From the NCBI GenBank assembly GCA_930367205.1, contig OV884011.1:44839754-44903753 (forward strand): a DNA stretch of 64,000 nt, written 5' to 3'. Both the position numbers and the translations under genes were made by a program. Shown here one piece after another: positions 1-10,989 of the stretch. This DNA comes from Acanthosoma haemorrhoidale. Lineage: Eukaryota; Arthropoda; Insecta; Hemiptera; Acanthosomatidae. Position 1 is the first letter of the stretch, and every line of letters starts with the position of its first letter. The notes below the pieces were generated by a model. The model saw only the letters and a program-made list of their open reading frames with translations, ran no database searches and was not told the DNA's origin.

Positions 1-374
1 TACTCCTGGAGAGACGCGTACGTTCTCCTATATAGATTGGTAAGGTAAATGGGTTTCCCCAAATTTATCTTTACTGTCAGGTGGTGAAGCCTGGGATCAC
101 TTATAGTCAGTGGTGAAGCCACTTACTTCCAATTGATACCATGGCGTACAGGAACGAGAACACCACCGTAACTGGTGACCCTTTCAATGGCAGTAGAATA
201 ACCTTTTATGTGGATCGATTGTGTATACACTCCCGTGTCTGTCAATACTACAATATCTGGTTGGTAGAGTGCTACAACATTTTACAAGTTATGATTAAAA
301 TTCAGTGAACAATATTTACAATTTTCTCCTCGTGCTGCTTGCGCAGATGCATTTGAAAGATGTAATATTAAATA
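1..374. other. unassigned non-coding stretch
   Basis: No coding region or known repeat is recognised. It borders an LTR fragment on its right and may be older transposon sequence, but nothing directly shows this. Confidence 0.3.
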
Positions 375-773
375 ATTGGCTAAAACTAGGGGGTATATAT
401 AGTCCCAAGTAGCCAATGAGCTGGGGTTTTATTCTGGTCAATCGCATTCCACCCAATAAGGTGAGGTTTTATTCTGGCCAACTGCATTGCATGCCTGGAT
501 GGAGCTCGATTGTTCTAGACCCGGACGCAACCCCTCCATGTACTGGCAAGCTCGCAAGGGGCCCAGGCTGGCTACCTGATCCCAGCTGGGCCTGCCTCTG
601 AGCTCGTCTGCAGCTACGTCTTTTATTGTTTACAATATTTACACTTATATGACTTGTGGTTTGGTAATATTATTTACATTTGTTTAAATTAATTTACAAC
701 ATATTATAACTAATTTACAATATATACAATAGAGTAGAGGGTGATTTATCTTATGTAGTTAGCGGTCGCTACA
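375..773 (-). mobile_element. BEL/Pao-type LTR, 5' part (reverse strand)
   Basis: Read on the minus strand, this begins TGTAGCGACCGCTAACTACA and continues into the AT-rich start shared with the LTRs at 5300, 6839, 15290 and 39039. The terminal bases (ending TACA on the + strand at 773) fit the TG...CA rule. The left boundary is uncertain because the middle of this LTR family is variable. The Gly/Pro-like reading frame at 416-601 lies inside it and is not a gene. Confidence 0.6.
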
Positions 774-2160
774 CAGGCTATTCCAGGAAGCCAAGGAAAC
801 GAAAACGGCATGAAATTAAGTCATATTAATAATAATAAGGATATTTATGTTGATAAGATAATTTAAAAAAAAAATCATATTTTAACGTTCATTTATTTGC
901 TATTGAATTGGTTTAGTTTATTTTAAAAAACACGGTGTAATGTTAATTAATTTGTTTGCTTCATAAATAAACATTTTTTTTAATTGTGTAAAATGATTAA
1001 GCATATTGTTTACGAAATTATTATGTGTGTTTTTCTGTTTGCTCATTTCATTCAAGGCTTCATTAATTACTTCATAAAAGTTATTTGTGTTTATTTCATT
1101 TGTTGTTCCGAGAGGTGTGGTTTCATAGACATTTTTAGACTCTGATGCATGGTAGCATTTCAGAGGTTTGTTAAAACGAAAACATTCGAAAAAGTTATAT
1201 AAATAAATATTCCCGCTTATCCGAATTATAACTTGCAATCATTAGTTTGGTGAGACTCTACTGCACTACTCTGTATTGCTAAAAATACGATAAACGTTGA
1301 AATTCTAACTGACCTATGAATAAAAGAAAGTGATACAATATTATTATTATGAATACTATTACGAAATTATTAGAAACAATTAATCAATATCATATTTGCC
1401 AAGGAGGAGACGCTCGCGGATATAGAAAATATTTGGGTAAGTAATTCTTAAGAGCAGCTATAGGAGAGGTTACGTTGATTGGCATGTTATGAGCTAAATA
1501 TCCTACCTCCATGCTGTTATAGGGACTCACAATCTGTGGGACACGTACTCAATTATAGGTCTCATTATACATGTTGATAACGGAAATCCTTCATCCGCAA
1601 CAAACTACTTTAAAAACGGGCTACCACTTTCATCGTATGACACTGGTGAGGGAGGAGGGGTATCCTCCTCCAGCATGTTGGATCCTATATTTCAACGCGG
1701 AGGAATGGAATGTGCCTCCATCCGGCATAACCAGTTTCAATTATGGCGAATAAAAACCGTTGGCATCGCAACAAACCGTTAACACTCCTGAATGATACAG
1801 TATAATATTGTACTGTAATAATGTACAGTATAATATGCAGTTTGGAAGATTCCAAAGTGTTTCAACATGTTCTGCTATGGTTTTCCACAGGCCTCCATTC
1901 GATACTTCATATATGTATCGTTTAACGCTTTCCAGATCAGCTGTGCTACCTCTGTTACAATCTCACCAACTGTGGACTCTTCTCTAGAAAAAAAAATGCA
2001 CAGCAAGCGATGCAAATGTTACACTAATACCCCTTCCCCCAAGTATTTGTAAGATAAAATGAACACAATATACAATATAAAACACATATAAATCATCTTA
2101 TCCGCCTATTTTTAAATGTTCATAGGAGATTTATACCAATTTATGCCAAAAGTAGGGCTG
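774..2160. other. AT-rich stretch without recognised gene
   Basis: Apart from one doubtful minus-strand reading frame at 918-1238, I see no splice-supported exon, RNA gene or recognisable transposon here. Confidence 0.3.
918..1238 (-). CDS. doubtful hypothetical reading frame, 106 residues
   Basis: An uninterrupted minus-strand frame rich in Asn, Lys, Ile and Phe. It has no signal peptide, no domain I recognise and no clear promoter or polyadenylation signal. The composition is what AT-rich random sequence gives, but 106 codons without a stop is longer than most chance frames in this window. It could be a chance frame or an exon of an unseen gene. No function is proposed. Confidence 0.12.
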   Translation of the reverse strand: MQVIIRISGNIYLYNFFECFRFNKPLKCYHASESKNVYETTPLGTTNEINTNNFYEVINEALNEMSKQKNTHNNFVNNMLNHFTQLKKMFIYEANKLINITPCFLK

Positions 2161-2169
2161 GGACGAAAA

Positions 2170-3530
2170 CAGAGAAGGCATATTACATATTGGAACCTAC
2201 GCAATTTACAGTTTCACATGTTAAAACATTAGGTACGCCTTCAGGAAATCTTCCCAACCCTCCAGAGCAGGAAGATGGCGAGAAATCTACAGAAATTAAC
2301 ACCACTATTTTAACAACACTGAACACTACTCAGAACTATCTTTGCCATTTGAATTTTAGCTATATTTGGGGCACTGAATCGAAATATGAAATCAGTTTTT
2401 CTTTATCTGCTCTACTTTTTTAGAGCAGAGTTTTTTTTTAACGTGCAGTTCTACTCCACGTACTCCATTGTGTGCAGTTCTAAATCACATATACGAGGAT
2501 TGGTTCCTGTATAGTTTCCTTATTATCAGTCAGAGAAAAGGGCCTGCAATCTTTCTTCTCTCAAGAAGACAATCCTGTATTTTTTCACGAAATTAGAGGA
2601 CTCCTGGAAAAAATGACTCTTCCTGACTATTTTCCAGATGATTGGCGCCTATTTATTGACTACTCAAAGGGAATTTTAAATATGTCCTTCTACACAATAA
2701 GAATAAATATGGTTCAGTACCAATTGCTCACTCGAGGAAAATTAAAGAAGAATATGACACCATAGCTATGATCTTGGTGAAGATAACGTATCATGAACAT
2801 CAATGGGATTTTGTGCACTAAAAAATGGTAAACTTTCTCTTTGGACAACAAAGTGGCCAAAAGAAATATACTTGCTTCTTGTACTTCTGGGATAGCAAAG
2901 ATAAAACACACCACTGGGTTAGAAAAGAGTGGTATAAGAGACAAACATGGACGTTGGGGAAAAGAATGCCATCAACGACCAAAATCATTTTTCCTCCACT
3001 GCATATAACGCTGGGCCTTACGAAGCACTTTGTAAAGGCTCTTGATAAGAACTGATCATGCTTTGCTATGTATATATATAATGATCCGTTCTTATCAAGA
3101 GCCTTTACAAAGTGCATCTTATATGTATATAAGGGGAAAAATGCCTCAGTTCAGTACGGAAAAAATAAAGCAGGAATATTTAACGGCTCACAGATAAGAC
3201 AACTCATTATGGATCCTGACTTCGTAAATTCATTGAATGAGGCTAAGCGAAAAGCCTGAACTTCATTTGTTGCAGTTGTCGGAAATGTTCTGGGCAAACG
3301 CAAAGGTGAAAACTATGTTGAACCGGCAAACGAGATGATTAACAGTTTCAAATCCCTTGGGTGTAACATGAGTATTAAGGTGCACTATTTACACAGCCAC
3401 GTATACCGTTTTCCTGAAAATTTTGAAGATACCATTGATGAACAAGATGGAAGATTTCACCGGGATATTAAAACTATAGAGGCCAGCTACCAAGGAAGAT
3501 AGGATACGCACATGGTGGTAGATTACTGCT
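2170..3530 (+). pseudogene. decayed transposon-like repeat protein
   Basis: Several frames on the + strand read, in order, a segment with GQQSGQKKYTCFLYFWDS (from 2843), then FPPLHITLGLTKHFVKALDK (ending near 3052), then KAGIFNGSQIRQLI (from 3167), VGNVLGKRKGENYV and DEQDGRFHRDIKT (near 3440). This ordered set resembles a multicopy protein found in many invertebrate genomes and usually assigned to repeats; I cannot name the superfamily with certainty. Stops and frame changes interrupt it, for example after AKRKA at 3257, and an inverted duplication lies at 3025-3115. It is a dead copy, not a host gene. Confidence 0.55.
3025..3115. repeat. perfect 28-base inverted repeat (hairpin)
   Basis: The left arm 3025-3052 (GCACTTTGTAAAGGCTCTTG...) and right arm 3088-3115 are exact reverse complements separated by 35 bases rich in AT. 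The left arm is the normal coding direction of the surrounding transposon-like frame, so the right arm looks like an inverted copy of it. Confidence 0.9.
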
Positions 3531-3539
3531 GAAGTTTAA

Positions 3540-4015
3540 AAAGGGACTGTTCCAAAATGCATTTAAAAATGTCACAGAAAAGAAGCTTCTGAACTGTTCA
3601 GTGACTTGCTGGTTTCATAGATGACTTTTTCCTCTATCTTTTTATATAATAATGTTTGTATAATATAATAAAAAACATTCTGTGTTTAGTTTTTTATTTG
3701 ATCCCTGGATTTAACTTAAAATAGTGTTACGCATATTTCACTAAATGTTATATCTTAGAAATTTAAGATTCTAGGCAAAAACTAATGCCATATTTGAATT
3801 CAGGACGTCAAATTCATATGAAATTCTCGGGTACCAAAACGCCCGTTGACCTGTGTAATAATTTCTTAAACACTTAATCATTTCATAAAATTAAAAAAGA
3901 GTTCATAAATAATAATAAAAAAAAAAATCATTTTTAATATTAAAAACTTTGTAAATAGATTCAACTGAGGATCTATGATTATATATAATTATCTGTAAAT
4001 TTAAAGGGGCTATGA

Positions 4016-4072
<57 letters not shown>

Positions 4073-4945
4073 AAGTTAAAAAATAAAATTGACAGATAAA
4101 AAAAGATTACAAGATAACTTTTACTAAAAATTGTAATTTTTCCTTAAAGTAAACCACACAATTTTCTTACCTGAGAGTTATAATATCCGTTCCTGAGCAT
4201 TCACGCATTCTATCATGTTTGGATATGCTTGTGTATGGGAGGGGAAATCACCATCCACCACTTCTCAGAAGGGAGCCGGTTAATCTAGAAAATGTGGTAC
4301 AATAGGTAATTAATTAGTAGTTGCTCATTAATTACCAGTTGTTGTTTTGAGTAATTTTTTATATTATATCCTAATGTGATGGAGTAATGAAAAACATTAA
4401 AATTCATTAATTCAATAGATATAAGACCTGAGTTATGGGACATGGTAAAGTGCTAGATCGGAATCGAAAAAATCCAGCTGAAAAATTATTGTCAACGAGC
4501 ATGCTTCCACAACAGAGCAGAATACTTTAAAGGTAGACATTAACACAGAATCTCATTTTATTATTAAGCTAGTACAAGGTTACAATTAGGCTGTGTACCA
4601 CTCCCATCCGAGGTTTGAAATTCATTCAAGTATGAGGGAGGTAACTTTTGAGTTTCTTCTCAAATTGTTTTGATTTTGCTGGGACATGGTATTGGGAATA
4701 CTATCTGTGGGATGAACGTCCCAGAGCCGGGTGCTACAGTTAGTTTCTTCTGCTCTTTATTCTAAAGTAGCTCCTGCGGGATTAAGTGGTCAGCTAGTCG
4801 TAACGTTAGAACATTCAGTATTCCTTTCCAGAAGAAAGAGGAAATTCTTAACCAGCGTTTTGAATTTATTACTGGCCTGTTAATTAGAACAGGGCTCGGA
4901 TTGAGTAACCGAGAAGGGGCAGCAGTATCATTGCTTAACTCCAGT
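3540..4945. other. AT-rich stretch without recognised gene
   Basis: It contains the (TA)n tract at 4021-4069 and otherwise no exon, RNA gene or transposon that I recognise. Confidence 0.3.
4021..4069. repeat. (TA)n microsatellite
   Basis: About 24 uninterrupted AT dinucleotides. Confidence 0.95.
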
Positions 4946-5265
4946 TGTCGGGGGGACCCACCGGGGGAGGTCAGAAAGAGATATGAATAAACCTATGATC
5001 TTTGACCTTTGCTGGTGGCCTAATCGGCGCGTAACCTAATTCGTATTTCATTATTGATCTGACCCCATAAGATCGTAGAAGGTCTAGGTACCCCGACAGT
5101 GTACTATTTTCAGGAGAAGAGGTACAGGTACTTTTACGTGGTATTGAAATGACCACGAGTTCCCACTCGGTATTTCAGAGTTGTCCGGATCCCAAAGGCG
5201 AGCTTGAACCGGAAAGAAGCATACTTGACCGCTGGGGGAGTCGCTACCAGATAGGAGAAATTAAT
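4946..5265 (-). mobile_element. BEL/Pao-type LTR fragment, 3' part (reverse strand)
   Basis: It starts TGTCGGGGGG on the + strand, which is the reverse complement of the CCCGACA end of the LTR family. It shares blocks such as AATGACCACGA and GATCCCAAAGGCGAG with the reverse LTR at 39039-39945. Homology fades before 5300, where a second LTR of the same family lies in the opposite orientation. Confidence 0.55.
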
Positions 5266-5299
5266 GATCTTGTAACTTATAACTTGAAAGAAACACATA

Positions 5300-6013
5300 T
5301 GTAGCGATCCTAACTACATAAGAGTTAAATCACCCTATACTCTGGTGCATATATAATATATTGTAATTAATGTAAATCATGTTTAAAGTTTTAAGCAATA
5401 AATCATAGAGGGGCCGGCAGTCGTAAAACAAGTCACAAGAGGGTCGAAGGTCGTCAGCAATAAACCTGAGAGGGTAAGCCACCTGCCCGTCATAAAACAG
5501 ACCTGGTAGACCTAGGGTCACCTTCCGGCGATCATAAAAGCCAGGCTCCGCCTTCCGGTAGGAAGGGGAAATAATATTTAAACCAGGGGGTTTCGCCCTG
5601 TAGGACTACTCTTTCTCAGTCTCCTCGTCTCCACAGCCACTATCACTCGGTCGCTTTACGCCAGGGCCCCGGGGCCCTGGGAGTAAGTCCACTCAGTCTT
5701 CTACTAGTCTACTCTCTCTGCAGGACCTATGAGCCTGTCACCCTGTCACTGAGCCTCCTAGCAGACCCTCTGACGACTTGTACCTATTACGTTGCCGGCC
5801 TCCCGCCCGAACTCTGAAAACTGGTCTTATTCTTTATGAAACCCCTGTACCTCTTCTCCTGAACACAGTGTATTGTTGGGACACATCCCTATCATAAAAA
5901 TGGAGTCAGATATTAATGCCGACATGGAACATGGTCCATGTTATAAACTACAACAAACCGCACTTGTCACTAGGGCTAGAGTGATTAGGCACTCCCCTAG
6001 TGGCAACCCGACA
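5300..6013 (+). mobile_element. solo BEL/Pao-type LTR with 5-bp target duplication
   Basis: It starts TGTAGCGATCCTAACTACAT and ends ACCCGACA (TG...CA). It is flanked by the same five bases ACATA at 5295-5299 and 6014-6018, so this is a complete 714-bp LTR left after recombination, with no internal coding region. Assignment to BEL/Pao rests on the related LTR next to a BEL-type integrase at 15290-16373 and on the 4-5 base target duplications. Confidence 0.8.
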
Positions 6014-6018
6014 ACATA

Positions 6019-6838
6019 ATTGGCCAATTCTAGAATTGTTCGCATTAATACGTTAGTTATAAGCGTGTTAATGTCAGCTTTGGAAAATATACAACATTTT
6101 GTTTTATTCTTATTTCAAAATCAGGGACAGGGTGGGCAAGGTGTGGTCCACCCATCCCTAATAATGAATAAGCAATAGAGAATAATTTTTTCACCATCGT
6201 AAAGATTCGAAATCTAGGCCCTTAATCTCTTGAAGTTATTATCTTATAATCTACATTATTCGTATGATACTGCTTTGATTTGTATCTATTGATAGTATCT
6301 ATTTATATGTTAATACCAAAAACCCAGTATACATTGATACAAAAATTTGTCGTGTGTGGAATGCAAATCATTTGCAATGTGCGCTATCCATCTGCAATGA
6401 AGGGAATCAAGCTCTTGTGAAAATCTCCGTCTAAATACACAGCTAATTAGCAAATGACATTCCCGACACTATGAAAGCAATTTCCGTTTCTGTAAAAATG
6501 AGTAACCCTGAAGCGATCCAAAATCGGGCCCATCTTTTCAAACATCATGATTTGACGTATTTTCTTTTGATCTTATTTGAGGGCTCCAATGAGAACTATT
6601 CAATCATCCTAAATTGGGCCAATCCTCATCAGATCATGTCCTTCCTACCTAAGTAGCTTTCTCGATGGTGTGGAGGTGTACACTTCCTGTAATATTTTGG
6701 GATTCTTCTTAATCTGACACCTTGAGGATTCCATTCATGGAGTATAGCGCTTCCTCCATGAGCCAACTCATTTCCTTTCCTTTAGCTGGTTCTCTATTGG
6801 CTTTTAGTGAGTTATGTAGCGAATGCGTTGTATATCTC
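6019..6838. other. spacer between two solo LTRs
   Basis: No gene, RNA or repeat is recognised. The 61-codon frame at 6471-6656 has no supporting signals. Confidence 0.3.
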
Positions 6839-7488
6839 TGTAGCGACCGCTAACTACATAAGATAAATCACCCTATACTCTATTGTATATATATTGTAAA
6901 TTAATTTAAACAAATGTAAATAACATAAATAAGTCATTGTAAATGTTGTAAACAATAAAGAAGTCGCAGCTCCGAGTCAATTAAGTTAAGAGCTGGGAAC
7001 TCGCACAAAGCCCTACCGCATACTGGGGTCTCATTTGATACAATAACGAGCCAGATGATTAGGCCTAACGAGCCACCACTAACTATAAATAGGGGCAGAT
7101 CTCGGGCTGTAATTCATTCTCCTGACGAAGCTACTGATGACTTGCAGCTGCGGCGATATTCAAGAATTTGGTCTTCTCATTATGAAAACCTCTGCATCTC
7201 TCTCTCCTCACCTCGCTATGTTTTAGTCCGGCGTTGTCAGACCCCACACCTTCCTAGTGGGAATCTCTGCCTTCGTCTCGACGGCGATTCAGTCTGCCTC
7301 TCTCCGGTTCACACTCGCCTTTGGGATCCGGATGGATTTCGCCTACTCTCAGATACCGAGTGTGAATTCGTGGTCATTCCAAGACCACACAAGCATTGTC
7401 GGGTCACATACCTATCAAAAATGGAGTCAGATAGTAAGACCGTCATGAAACGATAGTAACTAGGCACCCCCCTCGTGACGACCCGACA
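6839..7488 (+). mobile_element. solo BEL/Pao-type LTR, 650 bp
   Basis: It begins TGTAGCGACCGCTAACTACA and ends GACGACCCGACA. It is flanked by TCTC on both sides (6835-6838 and 7489-7492), or ATCTC if the final A of the LTR is counted with the duplication. It carries an AATAAA near 6955 and no internal genes. The 133-codon frame at 7055-7456 lies wholly inside the LTR and is not treated as a gene. Confidence 0.8.
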
Positions 7489-7554
7489 TCTCCAATATGC
7501 CCGGTTTAAGAGCATTCGGAGAAAAAATATTTAGATGATATTCTCGCCAGAAGT

Positions 7555-7790
7555 GGATGAGTAGTGAGCTGCCTAAGGTTCACGACTTCATTCGCTACGT
7601 CAAGTCCTTCGATTCACTGAGCTACCTGACAAACCCAGTGTTAAATGGCACACCACCTCCCCCATTCTCCATTCATAGCTGGCAACAAGCAGTCGTCGAG
7701 GGTACCTAGGTAAGTTGTAGTTTTAAGGTAACCCACAATGTAAACCGAAGGTGAGCCACATCACTGAGCCCAATTTTGAGTATTAACTAT
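7555..7790 (+). mobile_element. LINE 3' end fragment (family B)
   Basis: The + strand frame reads LPKVHDFIRYVKSFDSLSYL and TNPV, like the end of a non-LTR reverse-transcriptase ORF. The following untranslated part (AACCGAAGGTGAGCCACATCA) recurs reversed at about 9950-9990 and, more diverged, at about 26935-26965. It is a truncated 3' end only. Confidence 0.5.
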
Positions 7791-8205
7791 ATTAATTTCA
7801 ATCACCCTCTCCTTCAAATGGATCTTGGTTGTAGTATAATGAGTACGTATTCTTTCATGCATGTGGTGTTCAATAAATTATTTTGTGGCCTGAAAAAAAG
7901 TGGATTAAGAGCTTAGATTCCGAATCTTTACGACGACGAAAAAATTATTCTCAATTGCTTATTCATTATTAGGAATGGGTGGACCACACCTTGCCTCCCT
8001 GTCCCTGAATTTATTGCATTGAAACATTAATAGCTGAAAAAAAAATATTCTTTAGTAGTTTTGAGTGTAAAATCTATCAATGATTTCCCTCATCACTTAT
8101 TATACAGGTGGCTATGTCCAAGGATCTGCGTCATTAATTGCACACACTTTTTGTTTGCTTCCATTCGCAATCAAACACTGGGGTGTGCTAAATAAGATAG
8201 TTGAC

Positions 8206-8240
8206 ACAGGTGCCCCTCAGGGTGACCTCAGGTATATAAA
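8206..8240 (+). promoter_or_regulatory. core promoter of first LQG gene: E-box-like ACAGGTGC and TATA box
   Basis: ACAGGTGC lies at 8206-8213 and TATATAAA at 8233-8240. The ATG is 56 bases after the start of the TATA box. The same arrangement occurs before the other three LQG genes and before the silk-like gene at 47561. Confidence 0.65.
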
Positions 8241-8288
8241 TGTGACTGGACACTGCTGATCTCTGCCACTTCACCGCCAGAACCGACG

Positions 8289-10931
8289 ATGAAGGTCTAC
8301 GTCGCAGTGCTTTGCGTTGTCCTCCTCCAAGGAGTTGCTGTAAACTCTCAGAGCGCCCTGGACAGTTTCATGAACGATCTTAACAGCGGTGAGTATCTTC
8401 AATCAGTATCCAGAGTCCTACTCAAGCAATATACAAAATGCAATATAAACAAAAGCATAAGTGTTTAGCAGAAATCCCAGGTCAATGACCCTGCAAGGTC
8501 TTCTCTTAACGAAAAATGTAAGCAAGGAAAAGCTTTTTCCTTCGGGCTCGGCAATAATTGGGGGTACGTGCGTTTCAAATAGGTTCCAAGTAAAGATTAA
8601 TACTTAATTTACATCGTGGTTTATTATTAGTTGATCCAATCATCGCCACCATCGACATCATTTTATTTTTATTTGATGTATGATTTCTTTAAAATTTACC
8701 GCCTAATTTTTTTTTTTTTTACTAAGATTATAAACTAAATTTTTAAATACATATAAAAATCACTTGAATAAATGCATGAATCAAATACGTTGAAAGGAAA
8801 AACTTTAAATCTTAAAATGATTCTGGGTCGGGTCTTGCGAAATCCTAGTTGTGGTGATTTTTTTTTCATACTTCCAGTTATTATATTTTAACCAAAAACA
8901 AATCAGCATATTATAATTTCAGGCTGTGGAATATTCCTTTAAGAAGTCAGCATAATTAACTAGTTTTTACGACCACTGATGTAGAACATATACTCAGGTA
9001 CAATACGATCGTGCTTAGTAATTATTTCCATACAGATCGTGGTTTAATTTTAGTAAGCAGGAATTCATAAATATTTACTGTAGTATAATATGCACTTACA
9101 TTTAAACGAAATTATCAACTACAATCTCCCTTGCTGTCTTAGTGATAGGCTTTACCTTGAAACAGGTATGTATGAAGTTATGCTGACTGCATGTTTCTAC
9201 TGTATTATCGTTCGTTCCACAATCATAATTTTTCAATATTCAGGATTTTTTAAATAAACAAGGGGAAGCTACTGTTTCTTGTGTTACGTTCGGTCGCCGG
9301 GGTGAATATAATTCTAATACATAAAAAATAAATTATATCAATCATCGTTAATTATATGTATTCATCTAGCTTACCATATTTTTATGCTACAGTTCAAAGA
9401 AGAAAAAAAATAATATATAGTACTGGATTAAAAAAACATATCAAAAGAGTGGAATGACAATTTGTTTGCTAACTGGTTTGATTACTCAGAATAATGGATT
9501 GGCGTTAAAGTTAAAAATAAAATAAAATAGTTTATCATTGTTCCAACCTGATCAGTCCCCATTTGGATTATTTCTTCCAAAGGCAACATGTAATTGTTTG
9601 ATCAATGGAAGGTATTGTAGGATAATAATTGATAAGAAAATAAAACATAACTAAAAGTATGATAGGTTTGTAATTTACTAAAATTAAAATGATGGATATA
9701 TTTAATATTAATATTAGTACATGGATAGTATGGTATTATGGAGTAATAGTCGTTTACATTAGAAACGCTTTTTTATTTAATATTTTTTCTTAACAATAAA
9801 TTTGTAAAATTTAAGTTAAAATATTTCTACAAATAATGTAAATTGAGTTGTAAAGGCCTCCTTTTACTGCATTCTACGGATTTGAAGCAGTTTTTTTGTA
9901 AAACTAACACACCGATTATGGTTAAAAAAAAAAAAATTAAACAATGTAAAGGGGCCAGTTGATGGGGCTCACCTTCGGATTACATGAGGGGTCTAGAAGG
10001 ATATCGGGGATATATCTTGCGACTAAATTACAAACTCACTTAAACCTGAAAGTGTTCCCGCTTCGATTCCCTGCTGCGAGCGATCAGGAAAAGGAGGTGA
10101 GGATATCATGTTGAACTAGGGGTTGGTGAGTTATTGCAGCTATTCGAAGAATTGGATATGTCTACGACGTATGAACTCAGCCACCGAAGGCAGCTCTAAG
10201 TCCTCGTTGATCAGTAAGGGAACAATTAGGGCAACTCACCCTCCTAACAAATGATATATTGTTATCTGTCGGCAAAACTCCGTGAGTTTTTATTTTTGGA
10301 TATCTGATTAGTACAGTGGTGAATACATTACCAAATAAAGGATGCAGATTATCTTATATAATTACAGTTTCCTCAACAGGCTTAGTCTCTATCAGGGATG
10401 TTGTACCATTACTTTTTTTTTTATTGATCTTATTTTTTATTATCTTTTTATTGATCTGTTTCAGCTTACGCCAGATACAGGTCTGGACAGCTGTTGAGCA
10501 CAGCCCGGAGCTACGTCAGCACCACTAGGAACGCCCTTGAACAGATCCAGAACGCACTCAACCCACAATTGCCTTCACTACCCTCATTGCCTTCACTACC
10601 CTCATTGCCTTCACTACCCTCATTGCCTTCACTACCCTCAAGGCCTTCACTACCCTCATTGCCTTCACTACCCTCATTGCCTTCACTACCCTCAAGGCCT
10701 TCACTACCCTCATTGCCTTCACTACCCTCATTGCCTTCACTACCCTCAAGGCCTTCACTACCCTCATTGCCTTCACTGTCTTCATCACTGCCATCCCTCC
10801 CGTCTCTCGGTGCTGTAAGGAGCGCACTGTTACCTCCTAAGGCACCTACACCTCCTACACCACCTACCCCACCATCCTCGCTACCTCAGATCCCACCACA
10901 ATGGCCCTGGGCTTCCAGATCCAGAAGTTAG
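8289..10931 (+). CDS. LQG-family small secreted protein 1 (two exons, Pro-Ser-Leu repeat)
   Basis: Exon 1 is 8289-8388 and exon 2 is 10465-10931; the 2076-bp intron is GT-AG (GTGAGT...TTTCAG) and phase 1. The product is 188 residues. Residues 1-20 or so (MKVYVAVLCVVLLQGVAVNS) form a signal peptide with the LQG motif seen in the three paralogues. Exon 2 begins AYARYRSGQLLSTARSYVST, a likely helix, then about 20 Pro-Ser-Leu triplets with occasional PSR, then a Pro-rich tail with PQWPWASRSRS at the end. The ATG was chosen because it follows the TATA box by 56 bases and begins the signal peptide. The intron carries a reversed LINE fragment near 9950-10240. The protein is probably secreted. I do not recognise the family, and a structural or adhesive role is only a guess from composition. 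Confidence 0.8.
9950..10240 (-). mobile_element. LINE 3' end fragment (family B) in an intron
   Basis: On the minus strand it reads ELPSVAEFIRRRHIQFFE followed by LTNP, matching the fragments at 7555 and 26740. Its untranslated part matches 7730-7775 reversed. It lies within the intron of the first LQG gene. Confidence 0.5.
10561..10793 (+). repeat. coding minisatellite, 18-bp unit
   Basis: Tandem copies of CCTTCACTACCCTCATTG, each encoding PSLPSL, with every third copy ending AGG (Arg) in place of TTG. This gives a higher-order 54-bp period. The array lies in exon 2 of the first LQG gene and stays in frame. Confidence 0.95.
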
Positions 10932-10983
10932 GTATCGGCACATCAGTACTGATCTAGAAGGCTCGTAATAGCAAATATAACTA

Positions 10984-10989
10984 AATAAA
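10984..10989 (+). terminator. polyadenylation signal of first LQG gene
   Basis: AATAAA 53 bases after the TAG stop. Confidence 0.6.

Noticed and set aside
2818..3117. 99-codon minus-strand frame
   Set aside because: Opposite strand of the transposon-like relic, extended by the inverted repeat.
7055..7456. 133-codon + strand frame
   Set aside because: It lies entirely inside a solo LTR with target duplications.
10558..10827. Long minus-strand and second + strand frames over the Pro-Ser-Leu array
   Set aside because: The repeat has no stops in several frames; only the frame joined to exon 1 in phase and ending in the paralogue-like tail is supported.
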